Under the pieces are notes generated by a model. That model searched no databases. It had not been told where the DNA came from and was given only the letters and a program-made list of their open reading frames with translations. Shown piece after piece: positions 35,644-45,388 of a DNA stretch of 64,000 bases (its first letter is position 1; each line of letters begins with the position of its first letter). The position numbers and the translations under genes are program-made. Source of the stretch: Planctomycetota bacterium (GTDB lineage: Bacteria > Planctomycetota > UBA1135 > GCA-002686595). The stretch lies in assembly GCA_026692705.1 (NCBI GenBank), contig JAPLOE010000213.1, forward strand, positions 1 to 64,000. Reading direction: 5' to 3'.

Positions 35644-36504
35644 TCAGACGGCGCGCGATGCCTCGCGAGAGGCGCAGTCGTAGTAGGCCTCGACGAGGCG
35701 GCGCACGCGCGGGCCGACCTTGCCGTCGCCGAGCAGTTGCGTGCCGATGCGGACCACGGGCACGGGGCCGCGTGCGGAGCTCGAGAGGAAACTCTCGTCG
35801 AAACGCGCGATTTCGGCCACGGGGACACGCTCGCGGCGCACGCGGAAGCCGAGCTTCGGCGCGAGGTGCAGCAGCACGGCCAGCGTGATGCCTTCGAGCA
35901 CGCCGTCGCCGGCGGTGACGAGCTCGTCGCCCGCGAAGAACGCGAGGTTGGCGCTCGAGCACTCGAGCACGCGCTCCTCCTCATCGACGAGCACGTGCTC
36001 GTAGCGCTCTTGCGCACCCAGCGGCAGCGGCTTGCGCTCGCGCACGAAGTCGGTCGTCTTGATCTTGGGCGCGCGACGGTGCAGGTGCGGCGCGAAGTCG
36101 AGCGTCACGCCTTCGCGCAGGAACTTCTCCGGGACGGCCACGAACGGCGAAAGCGCGACGAACATCTCGGCGCGTTGACCCTGGATCTCGAACGGCTCGC
36201 GCAGCACGTCAAAGCGCACGCGCGAGTCGGCACCGGGATAAGCGCGCACGAGAGCATCGAGCGCGGCACACAGACGCGTGCGATCGAGCGGCTTCGGCCA
36301 GCCGAGGCCCGCCATCGAACGTTCGGTGCGCGCGAGGTGCTCCTCGAGCCACAGGAAACGCTCGTGATCGAACGTGCGCAGCGCGGAATACACGCCGCCG
36401 GGGAAACGCTCGAGCAGGTCGTGGACGTTGCCGCTGCCCGCCTCGACGGCGAGGGCGCGCGGGCCCGATTCGGTGAGCGCGTGGAGCTGCAGTTCGGCGG
36501 CCAT
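35644..36504 (-). CDS. Class IV PLP aminotransferase (branched-chain/D-amino acid/ADC lyase family)
   Basis: The product is 286 aa, the usual length. The PLP lysine is in A-P-K-I-K-T-T-D-F, followed by the class IV signature E-R-V-L-E-C-S-S-A-N-L-A-F-F and E-G-I-T-L-A-V-L. These enzymes include IlvE, D-alanine aminotransferase and 4-amino-4-deoxychorismate lyase; the motifs seen do not separate them. It is convergent to the polyketide synthase gene with stops 10 bp apart and shares a very short promoter with the dipeptidase gene. A long in-frame extension upstream overlaps that gene and is not used. Confidence 0.8.
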   Translation of the reverse strand: MAAELQLHALTESGPRALAVEAGSGNVHDLLERFPGGVYSALRTFDHERFLWLEEHLARTERSMAGLGWPKPLDRTRLCAALDALVRAYPGADSRVRFDVLREPFEIQGQRAEMFVALSPFVAVPEKFLREGVTLDFAPHLHRRAPKIKTTDFVRERKPLPLGAQERYEHVLVDEEERVLECSSANLAFFAGDELVTAGDGVLEGITLAVLLHLAPKLGFRVRRERVPVAEIARFDESFLSSSARGPVPVVRIGTQLLGDGKVGPRVRRLVEAYYDCASREASRAV

Positions 36505-36529
36505 GCGCGGAAGCGTATACGATCCCGCG
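36505..36529. promoter_or_regulatory. 25-bp symmetric bidirectional leaderless promoter
   Basis: The whole spacer between two divergent start codons is a dyad: CGCGG (36506-36510) and CCGCG (36525-36529) flank a central GTATAC (36515-36520). TACGAT on the plus strand ends 6 bases before ATG 36530, and TACGCT on the minus strand ends 7 bases before ATG 36504. The two -10 boxes overlap. Confidence 0.5.
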
Positions 36530-37729
36530 ATGCAACTCGCGCCCTCGCTGCTCCTGCTCGCGCTCGCCACCGCTTGTGTCGCGACGCCGCCCGCCGATCC
36601 CGCCGCGCACGCGCGCGCGCTGCACACGGAACTGCCCGTCATCGACGGCCACAACGACCTTCCCGGCCGCATGCGCGACCGCACGCGCGAGAACTTCGAG
36701 TCCTGCGACTTGTCGCAACCGCGCCCGGAGTTCCACACCGACCTGCCGCGCCTGCGCACCGGCGGCGTCGGCGCGCAATTCTGGTCGGTGTTCGTTTCGG
36801 CGAGCACGGAAGCGAGCGGCGACGCGCTCGAACGCACGCTCGAGCAGGTCGACCTCGTGCACCGCATGGTGCGGCGGTACCCGGAATGGCTCGAGCTCGC
36901 ACCGACGGCCGACGACGTCGAGCGCATCCGCGCGAGCGGCAAGCTCGCCTGCATGCTGGGCATCGAAGGCGGCTACTCGATCGAATGTTCGTTGCCCGCG
37001 TTGCGCATGTTCCACCGCCTCGGTGTGCGCTACATGACGCTCACGCACACGCTCACGACGGCCTGGGCCGACTCGTCGACGGACGAGCCGCGCCACGGCG
37101 GCCTCGCGCCCTTCGGCGAGGAGGTCGTGCGCGAGATGAACCGCCTCGGGATGCTCGTCGACCTGAGCCACGTGTCCGACGACTGCGTGCGCGACGTGCT
37201 CGCGCTCTCCACGGCGCCCGTGATCGCCTCGCACTCGTCCGCACGCGCGCTCGCGAACCATCCGCGCAACCTGCCCGACGACCTGCTCGCGGCCATCGGT
37301 GCGCACGGCGGCGTCGTGATGGTCAATTTCGGCTCGAATTTCATCGATCCGGTATCGGCGGAACAGGCGGCGCGCACGCTGGTCGTGCAACGCGAGCTCA
37401 AGGCGCGTTTTCCCGACAAGGCCGACTACGACAAGGCGCTGGCCGAGTTCCGCGCGACGCTCGTGACCAGCCGCGGCACGGTCGAGCTCGTCGCCGACCA
37501 CGTCGAGCACATCGCGCGCGTCGCCGGAGTCGACCACGTCGGCCTCGGCTCCGACTTCGACGGCGTGAGCAGCCTGCCCGAAGGCCTCGACAGCGTCGAT
37601 CTCTACCCGAACCTCACGCGCGTGCTGATCGAACGCGGCTGGAGCGACACCGACCTGCGCAAGCTGTGCGGCGGCAACGTGCTGCGAGTCCTGCGCGAGG
37701 CCGAACGCGTCGCGCGCGCGTCGAACTAG
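36530..37729 (+). CDS. Membrane dipeptidase (renal dipeptidase, M19 family), lipoprotein
   Basis: The product is 399 aa with lipoprotein signal L-L-L-A-L-A-T-A-C. Metal-binding motifs of M19 are present in order: V-I-D-G-H-N-D-L-P, the bridging Glu in G-I-E-G-G, L-V-D-L-S-H, A-S-H-S-S-A-R and G-S-D-F-D-G. M19 enzymes hydrolyse dipeptides, including those with a D-residue at the C-terminal side, on a binuclear zinc centre. A role in recycling peptides or peptidoglycan fragments is plausible. Its stop overlaps the stop of the convergent cytochrome gene inside CTAG. Confidence 0.9.
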   Translation: MQLAPSLLLLALATACVATPPADPAAHARALHTELPVIDGHNDLPGRMRDRTRENFESCDLSQPRPEFHTDLPRLRTGGVGAQFWSVFVSASTEASGDALERTLEQVDLVHRMVRRYPEWLELAPTADDVERIRASGKLACMLGIEGGYSIECSLPALRMFHRLGVRYMTLTHTLTTAWADSSTDEPRHGGLAPFGEEVVREMNRLGMLVDLSHVSDDCVRDVLALSTAPVIASHSSARALANHPRNLPDDLLAAIGAHGGVVMVNFGSNFIDPVSAEQAARTLVVQRELKARFPDKADYDKALAEFRATLVTSRGTVELVADHVEHIARVAGVDHVGLGSDFDGVSSLPEGLDSVDLYPNLTRVLIERGWSDTDLRKLCGGNVLRVLREAERVARASN

Positions 37730-39279
37730 CGCAACACGACGCGCTGCCAGATCGAGAACGACTTGACCGCGCCGTGGTCGCCGCGAGCGGCGTCCCAGAT
37801 CGCGAAGGCAACGACCAGCGGCTCGCGGGCGAGCTCGACCGCCCGGCCATCGTCGGACGCGAGCGCGCGCACGAACACGACGTTCCATTCCGATCCTGTG
37901 TGGCATGCGACGGTGCGCAAGTCGCCCTCGCGCTGCTCCGTCGCGCCTGCACCAGTGCCCTCGAGCTCGGCCGCGTTGCCTCCGGAGAGCGCTCCGCCAG
38001 GCGCGGGCAGGTACAGCGGCGCCACGTCGGCGCGCGCGGCCTCCGCGAGCGGATCCCGCAGCAAATGCGGCGCGGACTCGACGAGGTCGAGCACTCCGAG
38101 CAGGTCGACGGCGCTGCGTGCGCGCCAGTGCCACAGGTTGATCGGATGCTGTTCCGCGCCCATCCCCGCGAGCGGAGGCGCGGCCTCGTTCGAGAGCGCG
38201 ACCGCCGCGCCATCGAGCCGCGGCTCCTCGCGCTCGACCGACAGGCTGTCGTCGCGCGTCGGATCGCTCCAGCGCAACCGCAGCGCAAGCTCGCGCCCGT
38301 CGTGCAGCGCCGCCACGCGCACGCTGAACACGGCGTCGTCGCGCCACGCGATCGGCGCCAGCGTCACCTCGAGTTCCTGCGCGTCCTTCCAGCGTTCGTC
38401 GAGCCCGTTCGTCGGCAGTTTTCCGTCGCTGCGCCGCGCGACGAGCTCTCCCGAACGCTGCACGAGCCGCTCTTCGCTGGCCTGCGGGATCAGGCTCGCC
38501 GTATAGGTCGCGAGCGCCGCCAGATCAGCCTGCGGCAACTCGAACGACGGCATCGCGCTGCCCGGCATCCCGCATGCGATGCGTGTGGCGAGCGCCTCGA
38601 AGCTCGCACCGCCCTTCAGCGCGCCCGCGGTGAAATCCCTCGGCCAGTTCAGCGAGCCGTCCTCGTTCCAGCGCGGCTCGAGCCCGAGCCCACGCCCGTT
38701 TTCCCCGTGGCAACGCGCGCAATTCTCGCGGTACAGCGTCTTGCCACGCGCCAACACGCCCGCGTTCGGCGTGACTCGCGCCGGAGCGGCGAATCGCGGC
38801 CCCGCGTGCACCAAGTGCGTCGCCCGTTCGCGCGCACCTTCGAGATCGAGCGCCTCACCCGCCGCGAGTGCCTCGACCTCGAAACGCCGCTCGGCACCGA
38901 GCTCGACCAGCTCGAGCACGTGCCCCGCGAGCGCCTCGACGGCCTCGTCACCGAGCCACTCCCACGACGGCATCGCGCTGCCCGGCATTCCGCGCCGCAA
39001 GGTCGCCGCGATGTCCTCACGCACCGGTCGCCCGTCGCGCGCGCTCGTCAGCCGCAGGCGCCCGTCCGAGAACCGACGCGGCGGCGGGAACAACGAGGCT
39101 GCGACCCGACCGTCGGCTTCGCCTGCGGGGCCGTGACAAGCCGCGCAATGCTCCGCAAACAGCCGGGCCGCAAGCTCGCGCCGATCCTCAACACCGCTTC
39201 CGTCGGGAGCCAGCGCGACACAGGACGCGAGCGCGATGACCCACGGAACGGCAAGTTGGAACGGACGCGAGCGCAACAT
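37726..39279 (-). CDS. Di-haem c-type cytochrome lipoprotein with ethylbenzene-dehydrogenase-like C-terminal domain
   Basis: The product is 517 aa with lipoprotein-type signal V-I-A-L-A-S-C. Haem c motifs are C45-A-A-C-H49 and C187-A-R-C-H191, each followed about 50 residues later by G-M-P-G-S-A-M, whose Met is the probable sixth ligand. The last 240 residues resemble the haem-b binding EB_dh domain seen in gamma subunits of ethylbenzene or dimethylsulfide dehydrogenases (L-R-L-R-W-S-D, H-P-I-N-L-W-H-W-R, W-N-V-V-F-V-R). It could pass electrons from a periplasmic oxidoreductase. No partner gene is adjacent. The start M-L-R-S-R fits the signal better than the GTG six codons upstream. Confidence 0.8.
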   Translation of the reverse strand: MLRSRPFQLAVPWVIALASCVALAPDGSGVEDRRELAARLFAEHCAACHGPAGEADGRVAASLFPPPRRFSDGRLRLTSARDGRPVREDIAATLRRGMPGSAMPSWEWLGDEAVEALAGHVLELVELGAERRFEVEALAAGEALDLEGARERATHLVHAGPRFAAPARVTPNAGVLARGKTLYRENCARCHGENGRGLGLEPRWNEDGSLNWPRDFTAGALKGGASFEALATRIACGMPGSAMPSFELPQADLAALATYTASLIPQASEERLVQRSGELVARRSDGKLPTNGLDERWKDAQELEVTLAPIAWRDDAVFSVRVAALHDGRELALRLRWSDPTRDDSLSVEREEPRLDGAAVALSNEAAPPLAGMGAEQHPINLWHWRARSAVDLLGVLDLVESAPHLLRDPLAEAARADVAPLYLPAPGGALSGGNAAELEGTGAGATEQREGDLRTVACHTGSEWNVVFVRALASDDGRAVELAREPLVVAFAIWDAARGDHGAVKSFSIWQRVVLR

Positions 39280-39324
39280 CGGAGTTCCCCCCCGCACAAG
39301 CAGGCAGTTGGAGCCTCATCGTCC

Positions 39325-39328
39325 TAGA

Positions 39329-39330
<2 letters not shown>
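39325..39330 (+). promoter_or_regulatory. Probable -10 box for the PAS/sigma-54 activator gene
   Basis: TAGAAT is a good -10 box but overlaps ATG 39329, so if used, translation would have to start later (TTG 39368 or TTG 39419). Confidence 0.35.
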
Positions 39331-40828
<1,498 letters not shown>

Positions 40829-40837
40829 GCGCGCGCG

Positions 40838-42022
40838 TCACGGCAAGTACGTGACCTCGATGGCGCCGGAGAGGTTCGAGCCGGAGCCGCTGGGGAGGTT
40901 GTCGCGGAACCAGAACTGGTAGAACCAGCTGCGGCCGGCGGTGATCGGGCCGACGGCGGCCGTGCCGGCGAAATCGATCGTTTGTGAGGTGAAGCCGGTG
41001 GAGTCGGTGGTGTGCAACGAGCCGAGGCGCTGCAAGCCCGGAGAGAATGGCGAAATGCAGAGGTAGCCGTCGCCGAAGGGAATGCGCGTACGGCGCATGC
41101 CGAACAGGAACTGGCCGGGATGTGCGGGAGGTGCGGCGTGCACTTCCAGCAGGGCGTTCGCGGCGCTGATCGAGAGACTTCCCGAGAGGCGCAGGGTCGC
41201 CATCGCACCCGAGGAATTCATCGTGCTGCTGCAATAATTCGTGCCGAGGCCGCTGTCAGGATCGAGCGGCGCCCCGGAGCTCTCCCAGGTCGGGTCGCTC
41301 GCCTCGGCGGAACTCGTCCAGCCCAGTCGACCGTGGTGCCCGAGTCCGGAGGAATCGCTCGCTACCTGCCCGGCGCCTTCGTCAAAACGCCAATAGGCAA
41401 CGAGCCCGGCCTGCGGCACGACGAGCGAACGATTCCAGTTCGCCGCGATCTCCGTCTGCGTGCGCGGATGGTTCCAGATGCGCACCTCGTCGATGCGGCC
41501 GCGGAAATACTCGTTCTGGAGCGTGACGGGCAGGCCGGCGCCGATGCACAGGTCCCTCGGCGGGTTGTGCGTCAACGCTCCCATGCTGTGGGGCGTGCTC
41601 GCGACCCGCACGCCATCGACGAAGAACTCCGCGTGGTCGGTGGCCCAGACACCGGCGAAATGGTGCCACTGACCGTTGTAGACGGTGTGCGGCTGCGGGT
41701 CGGTCGCGCTCTCAAGAAATTGCGAGTCGCGGGTGGCCATGATCTGCATGCGCGCGTCGTTGTCCTGATCGGCCGCCAGGAAGTAGGCGTCGATCTCGCC
41801 CTTGCGCAAGAGCCGCGTGTTCCAGTCCTGCGGGCCATCGAGCCGCGCCCAGAGCTCGATCGTGATCTGGCCGGGTTCGAGCGCCGCCGTGCGCCCGACG
41901 TTGACGAAGTCGTTGACGCCGTCGAAGGCGAGGCAGCCGCCGCCGCCCGATTGCGCGAGACCGGGGAGCGCGAGGCCGAAAGAGCCGACGAGCGACAGAA
42001 CGATGTGCGACGAGCGGAACAT
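40838..42022 (-). CDS. Secreted LamG/concanavalin-fold protein with lineage-specific C-terminal module
   Basis: The product is 394 aa with signal peptide M-F-R-S-S-H-I-V-L-S-L ending near G-L-A-Q. Residues about 32-225 form a LamG-like jelly roll: L-A-F-D-G-V-N-D-F-V, T-I-E-L-W-A-R, W-H-H-F-A-G-V-W, F-V-D-G-V-R-V and I-D-E-V-R-I-W-N. Residues 263-394 (from Y-C-S-S-T to the end, Y-Q-F-W-F-R-D...N-L-S-G-A-I-E-V-T-Y) are the same module found at the end of the protein at 13494-14876. LamG domains bind glycans or proteins. A GGAGG ribosome binding site supports the start. The gene converges on the sigma-54 activator gene. Confidence 0.8.
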   Translation of the reverse strand: MFRSSHIVLSLVGSFGLALPGLAQSGGGGCLAFDGVNDFVNVGRTAALEPGQITIELWARLDGPQDWNTRLLRKGEIDAYFLAADQDNDARMQIMATRDSQFLESATDPQPHTVYNGQWHHFAGVWATDHAEFFVDGVRVASTPHSMGALTHNPPRDLCIGAGLPVTLQNEYFRGRIDEVRIWNHPRTQTEIAANWNRSLVVPQAGLVAYWRFDEGAGQVASDSSGLGHHGRLGWTSSAEASDPTWESSGAPLDPDSGLGTNYCSSTMNSSGAMATLRLSGSLSISAANALLEVHAAPPAHPGQFLFGMRRTRIPFGDGYLCISPFSPGLQRLGSLHTTDSTGFTSQTIDFAGTAAVGPITAGRSWFYQFWFRDNLPSGSGSNLSGAIEVTYLP

Positions 42023-42141
42023 GGTGCGATTGCCTCCCGACTCTCTGTATGCGGCAGGCGGTCAAGACGCAGAAGCTGGCGGAAGTTCGCAGGATCCACG
42101 CACGTCGCCCGGACGCCGCGCCGGGGCGAGCCGGGGGCAAG

Positions 42142-42182
42142 TGGACGAAACGTAAAGCGTCAACGCTGGACGAAGTGTCAAC
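42142..42182 (+). repeat. Paired direct repeats upstream of the sulfur operon, possible activator site
   Basis: TGGACGAA occurs at 42142 and 42167, and GTCAAC at 42159 and 42177. AGCG-TCAA-CGCT (42156-42167) is a small palindrome within the block. It lies 50-90 bp before the near-sigma-54 promoter, a usual position for an enhancer-binding site. Confidence 0.35.
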
Positions 42183-42230
42183 AGGGGCGCGGGAACGGTC
42201 CCCGCGGGGCCTGGAAGCGTGCTCGGGGCG

Positions 42231-42246
42231 TGGCACGGCGCTTGAT
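42231..42246 (+). promoter_or_regulatory. Near-consensus sigma-54 promoter of the sulfide-detoxification operon
   Basis: TGGCACGGCGCTTGAT matches TGGCACRNNNNTTGCW at 15 of 16 positions. The one mismatch is the C of the -12 GC, normally almost invariant, so the site may be weak. The predicted start near 42257 gives a leader of about 42 bases to ATG 42299. Confidence 0.45.
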
Positions 42247-42298
42247 TTGGAAGAGGGAGCGACTGGACGGTCGCACACCCTTCGGAGACCACGCCACG

Positions 42299-43702
42299 AT
42301 GATCCTCAAGCAGTACTACCTCGGTTGCCTCGCCCACGCTTCGTACCTGATCGCCGATGAGCGCACGAAGGTCGCGGCGGTGATCGACCCGCAGCGCGAC
42401 GTCGGACAGTACATCGACGAGGCGGCGAAGCTCGGGCTCGAGATCCGGCACGTGATCCTGACGCACTTCCATGCGGACTTCGTCGCGGGGCATCTCGAGC
42501 TGCGCCGGCGCACGGGCGCGCGCATCTACCTGGGCGCGCGGGCGAAGGCCGAATACGAATTCACGGCGCTGAAGGACGGCGATGCACTCGAGTTCGGCGA
42601 CGTGCGGCTCGCGATCCTCGAGACGCCGGGCCACACGCCCGAGGGCATCTCGATCGTCGTGCACGACCTCGCGAAGAGCACGCGCGCGCCACATGCGGTG
42701 CTCACTGGCGATACGCTGTTCATCGGCGACGTCGGGCGGCCGGACCTGCTCGCGTCGATCGGCGTGACGGCGAACGAGCTCGGCTCGATGCTGTACGACT
42801 CGCTGCACGAGAAGCTGCTGAAGCTCCCGGACGAGACGCTGGTGTATCCGGCACACGGCGCGGGCTCGATGTGCGGCAAGCGCCTGTCGAGCGAGAGCGT
42901 GTCGACCCTCGGCGAGCAACGCCGCTACAACTACGCGCTGCAACCGATGAAGCGCGAGGAGTTCATCGCGCTCGTCACGGCGGACCAGCCCGACGCGCCG
43001 GCGTACTTCGTCTACAACGCGACGCTCAACCGCAAGGAACGCGACGTGCTCGACCAGCAGCTCGAGCAGGCGCTGCGGCCGCTCGCGATCGACAGCGTGA
43101 TGCTGCTCGTCAACCAGGGCGCTCAACTGGTCGACGTGCGGCCGGCGGCGGATTTCGCGGGCGGGCACCTCGTCGGCAGCATCAACATCAGCCTCGAAGG
43201 CAGCTTCGCGACGTGGAGCGGTTCGCTGCTCGATCCGGCGAAGCTCGTGGTCGTGATCGCGGAGCCCGGGCGCGAAGGCGAGGCCGCGCTGCGGCTGGGT
43301 CGCATCGGGTTCGAGCGGGTCGCGGGCTTCCTCGACGGTGGCATGGCAGCGCTCGCGGCTCGGCCGGAGCTCGTCGCGCGCACGCGCCGCGTCACGGTGC
43401 AGGCGCTCGCAGAGCGGCTCGCTCAGCCGGAGGCGCCGCTCGTGCTCGACGTGCGCACGCCGGCCGAATGGAACTCCGGCCACATCGACGGTGCGGTGCA
43501 CATTCCGCTGCAACGGCTGCAGCAGCGTCTGTCCGAGCTCGACCGCTCGCGCGAGCTCGCGATCATCTGCCGCACGGGCTACCGCTCGTCGGCCGCCGCG
43601 AGCCTGCTCGCGAACGCCGGCTTCACGTCGCTCGCCGACGTCGTCGGCGGAATGGAAGCATGGAATCGGCGGAACGGCGCGACGCCCGCGGTCGGCGCCT
43701 AG
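42299..43702 (+). CDS. Metallo-beta-lactamase/rhodanese fusion (Blh-like persulfide dioxygenase-sulfurtransferase)
   Basis: The product is 467 aa. Residues 1-240 are a metallo-beta-lactamase domain with T-H-F-H-A-D-F-V-A-G-H, T-P-G-H-T-P-E-G, G-D-T-L-F-I-G-D-V-G-R-P-D and Y-P-A-H-G-A-G, as in ETHE1/Blh persulfide dioxygenases. Two rhodanese domains follow. The first lacks the catalytic Cys (V-V-V-I-A-E-P-G), and the second has it in I-I-C-R-T-G-Y-R-S-S. The enzyme should oxidise glutathione-type persulfide to sulfite. The next genes (split YeeE/YedE and TSUP) reproduce the order of the BigR-controlled sulfide operons of proteobacteria. No BigR-like repressor is present. Confidence 0.9.
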   Translation: MILKQYYLGCLAHASYLIADERTKVAAVIDPQRDVGQYIDEAAKLGLEIRHVILTHFHADFVAGHLELRRRTGARIYLGARAKAEYEFTALKDGDALEFGDVRLAILETPGHTPEGISIVVHDLAKSTRAPHAVLTGDTLFIGDVGRPDLLASIGVTANELGSMLYDSLHEKLLKLPDETLVYPAHGAGSMCGKRLSSESVSTLGEQRRYNYALQPMKREEFIALVTADQPDAPAYFVYNATLNRKERDVLDQQLEQALRPLAIDSVMLLVNQGAQLVDVRPAADFAGGHLVGSINISLEGSFATWSGSLLDPAKLVVVIAEPGREGEAALRLGRIGFERVAGFLDGGMAALAARPELVARTRRVTVQALAERLAQPEAPLVLDVRTPAEWNSGHIDGAVHIPLQRLQQRLSELDRSRELAIICRTGYRSSAAASLLANAGFTSLADVVGGMEAWNRRNGATPAVGA

Positions 43703-43739
43703 AGAACCTCTCCCCTACCCAACTCGAGGAACTCCTCTC

Positions 43740-44207
43740 ATGACCCTGGATTGGCCTTTCTGGATCGCCGGAGCGTGCATCGGTGGCTTCGTGCCGCTCT
43801 TCGCGCTCGTTTCCGGCAAGTTGCTCGGCATCTCGTCGGGCTATTCGGAGCTGTGCTCGATCGCGAAGCCCGCGGGACCGGAGCGCTGGAAGCTCTGGTT
43901 CGCGCTCGGGCTGCCGCTCGGCGGTTTCGCGGCGTCGGGACTCGCAGGCACGCACAGGCTCGAGACGGTCGCCGAACCGGTGCGAGCCGCGCTCGGGGTC
44001 GGTGACGTCGCAACTCTCGCGTTGCTCGTCGTCGGCGGAGCGCTGATCGGGTACGGCGCGCGCACGGCCGGCGGCTGCACGAGCGGCCATTCGATCGTCG
44101 GCCTCGCGCTCGGCGCGAAGTCGAGCCTCGTCGCGACGCTCGGCTTCATGGCAGGAGGTTTCGCGGCGACGTGGGCGTTGGTCGCATTGACCGGAGGTGC
44201 CGCGTGA
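43740..44207 (+). CDS. YeeE/YedE-type sulfur transport protein, first half
   Basis: The product is 155 aa with four predicted helices and the YeeE/YedE motif G-A-R-T-A-G-G-C-T-S-G-H-S-I-V-G, whose Cys handles sulfur anions in characterised thiosulfate channels. It is half the size of full YeeE and is followed by a second half-size gene, an arrangement equivalent to PmpA/PmpB. It starts 37 bp after the Blh-like gene and ends in GTGA overlap with the second half. Confidence 0.88.
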   Translation: MTLDWPFWIAGACIGGFVPLFALVSGKLLGISSGYSELCSIAKPAGPERWKLWFALGLPLGGFAASGLAGTHRLETVAEPVRAALGVGDVATLALLVVGGALIGYGARTAGGCTSGHSIVGLALGAKSSLVATLGFMAGGFAATWALVALTGGAA

Positions 44208-44617
44208 AGGCGCTCGTTTTCGTGGCGAGCGGAGCCCTGTTCGGCTTTCTGCTCTCGGCCGCACGCGCGACGGACTACACCGCGATCCACGGCATGTTCC
44301 TCCTGAAGGACCTGCACCTGTTCGGCGTGATCGGCGTCGCGGTGGCGACGGCCGCGCTCGGGCTGTGGCTCGTGAGGAGAGCGGGAGTTCGCGCGCTCGG
44401 TGGCACGCCGATCTCGCTCGCGCACAAGCCCTTCCACAACGCGGTTTTCGCGGGGGGAATCGTGTTCGGGATCGGCTGGGCGCTCTCGGGCACTTGCCCA
44501 GGCACGGCGCTCGCGCAACTCGGCGAAGGCAAGGCGTACGCGCTCGCCACGGTGCTCGGCATCGTCGGCGGCACGTGGCTGCGGCAACGACAGACCAGTC
44601 CCCCGAAGGTCGCGTAG
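44204..44617 (+). CDS. YeeE/YedE-type sulfur transport protein, second half (DUF6691)
   Basis: The product is 137 aa with four predicted helices and the second-half motif W-A-L-S-G-T-C-P-G-T-A-L-A-Q-L-G-E-G. It probably pairs with the preceding protein to make one sulfur-compound channel. The GTG start has GGAGG upstream and overlaps the previous stop by four bases. Confidence 0.87.
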   Translation: MKALVFVASGALFGFLLSAARATDYTAIHGMFLLKDLHLFGVIGVAVATAALGLWLVRRAGVRALGGTPISLAHKPFHNAVFAGGIVFGIGWALSGTCPGTALAQLGEGKAYALATVLGIVGGTWLRQRQTSPPKVA

Positions 44618-44629
44618 GAGCGCAGAACG

Positions 44630-45376
44630 ATGCTCGTCTGGCTGGGTGCACTGGCGATCGGACTGAGCCTCGGGTTGCTCGGCTCGGGCGGCTCGATCTT
44701 CACGGTTCCGGCGCTGGTGTACCTCGCCCATCAGGACGAGAAGGTCGCGATCGCGAGCTCGCTCGGCATCGTCGCGGGCATCAGCCTGTTCGCCGCGATC
44801 CCGTACGCGCGGCGGCACGAGATCGACTGGCGCAGCGTGCTGCGTTTCGGCCTGCCCGGAATCGTGGGAACGTTCGGCGGAGCGTGGCTCGCGAAGTACG
44901 TCAGCGCGCACACGCAGCTCGCGCTGCTCGGTTTCGTGATGCTCGCGGCGTCGGTGCTGATGCTGCGCAAGCCCACAGAAAACGTCGTGGCCAAGCCGCA
45001 TCCGACCTGGATGATCGCGCTCGAAGGTCTCTGCGTAGGTGTGCTGACAGGACTCGTCGGCGTCGGAGGCGGTTTCCTGATCGTGCCAGCGCTCGTGCTG
45101 CTCGGTGGCCTGCCGATGCGCCGCGCGATCGGCACGAGCCTCGTGATCATCACGCTCAAGTCGCTCGTCGGCTTCGCGAAGTACGTCGAAGTGCTGGCGG
45201 AGCTCGATCTCAAGGTCGACTGGAATGTGCTCGCGCTGTTCACCGCGGTCGGCATAGTCGGCAGCCTGCTCGGGAGCCGCGTCTCGACCGTCGTGCCCCA
45301 ACGCGCGCTGCAACGCGTGTTTTCCGCCGTGCTCGTGCTCGCCGGCGCCGGAATCCTGCTCACCCGCTGGAACTGA
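44630..45376 (+). CDS. TSUP family sulfite/sulfonate exporter (TauE/SafE-like)
   Basis: The product is 248 aa with about eight hydrophobic segments in two repeats. Each begins with a glycine-rich motif: S-L-G-L-L-G-S-G-G-S-I-F and L-T-G-L-V-G-V-G-G-G-F-L-I-V-P-A-L. Such proteins export sulfite, which would remove the product of the Blh-like enzyme. The ATG lies 12 bp after the YeeE/YedE half, and the efflux-pump operon follows without a gap, 12 bp after the stop. Confidence 0.88.
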   Translation: MLVWLGALAIGLSLGLLGSGGSIFTVPALVYLAHQDEKVAIASSLGIVAGISLFAAIPYARRHEIDWRSVLRFGLPGIVGTFGGAWLAKYVSAHTQLALLGFVMLAASVLMLRKPTENVVAKPHPTWMIALEGLCVGVLTGLVGVGGGFLIVPALVLLGGLPMRRAIGTSLVIITLKSLVGFAKYVEVLAELDLKVDWNVLALFTAVGIVGSLLGSRVSTVVPQRALQRVFSAVLVLAGAGILLTRWN

Positions 45377-45388
45377 GGCTTGGACAAG

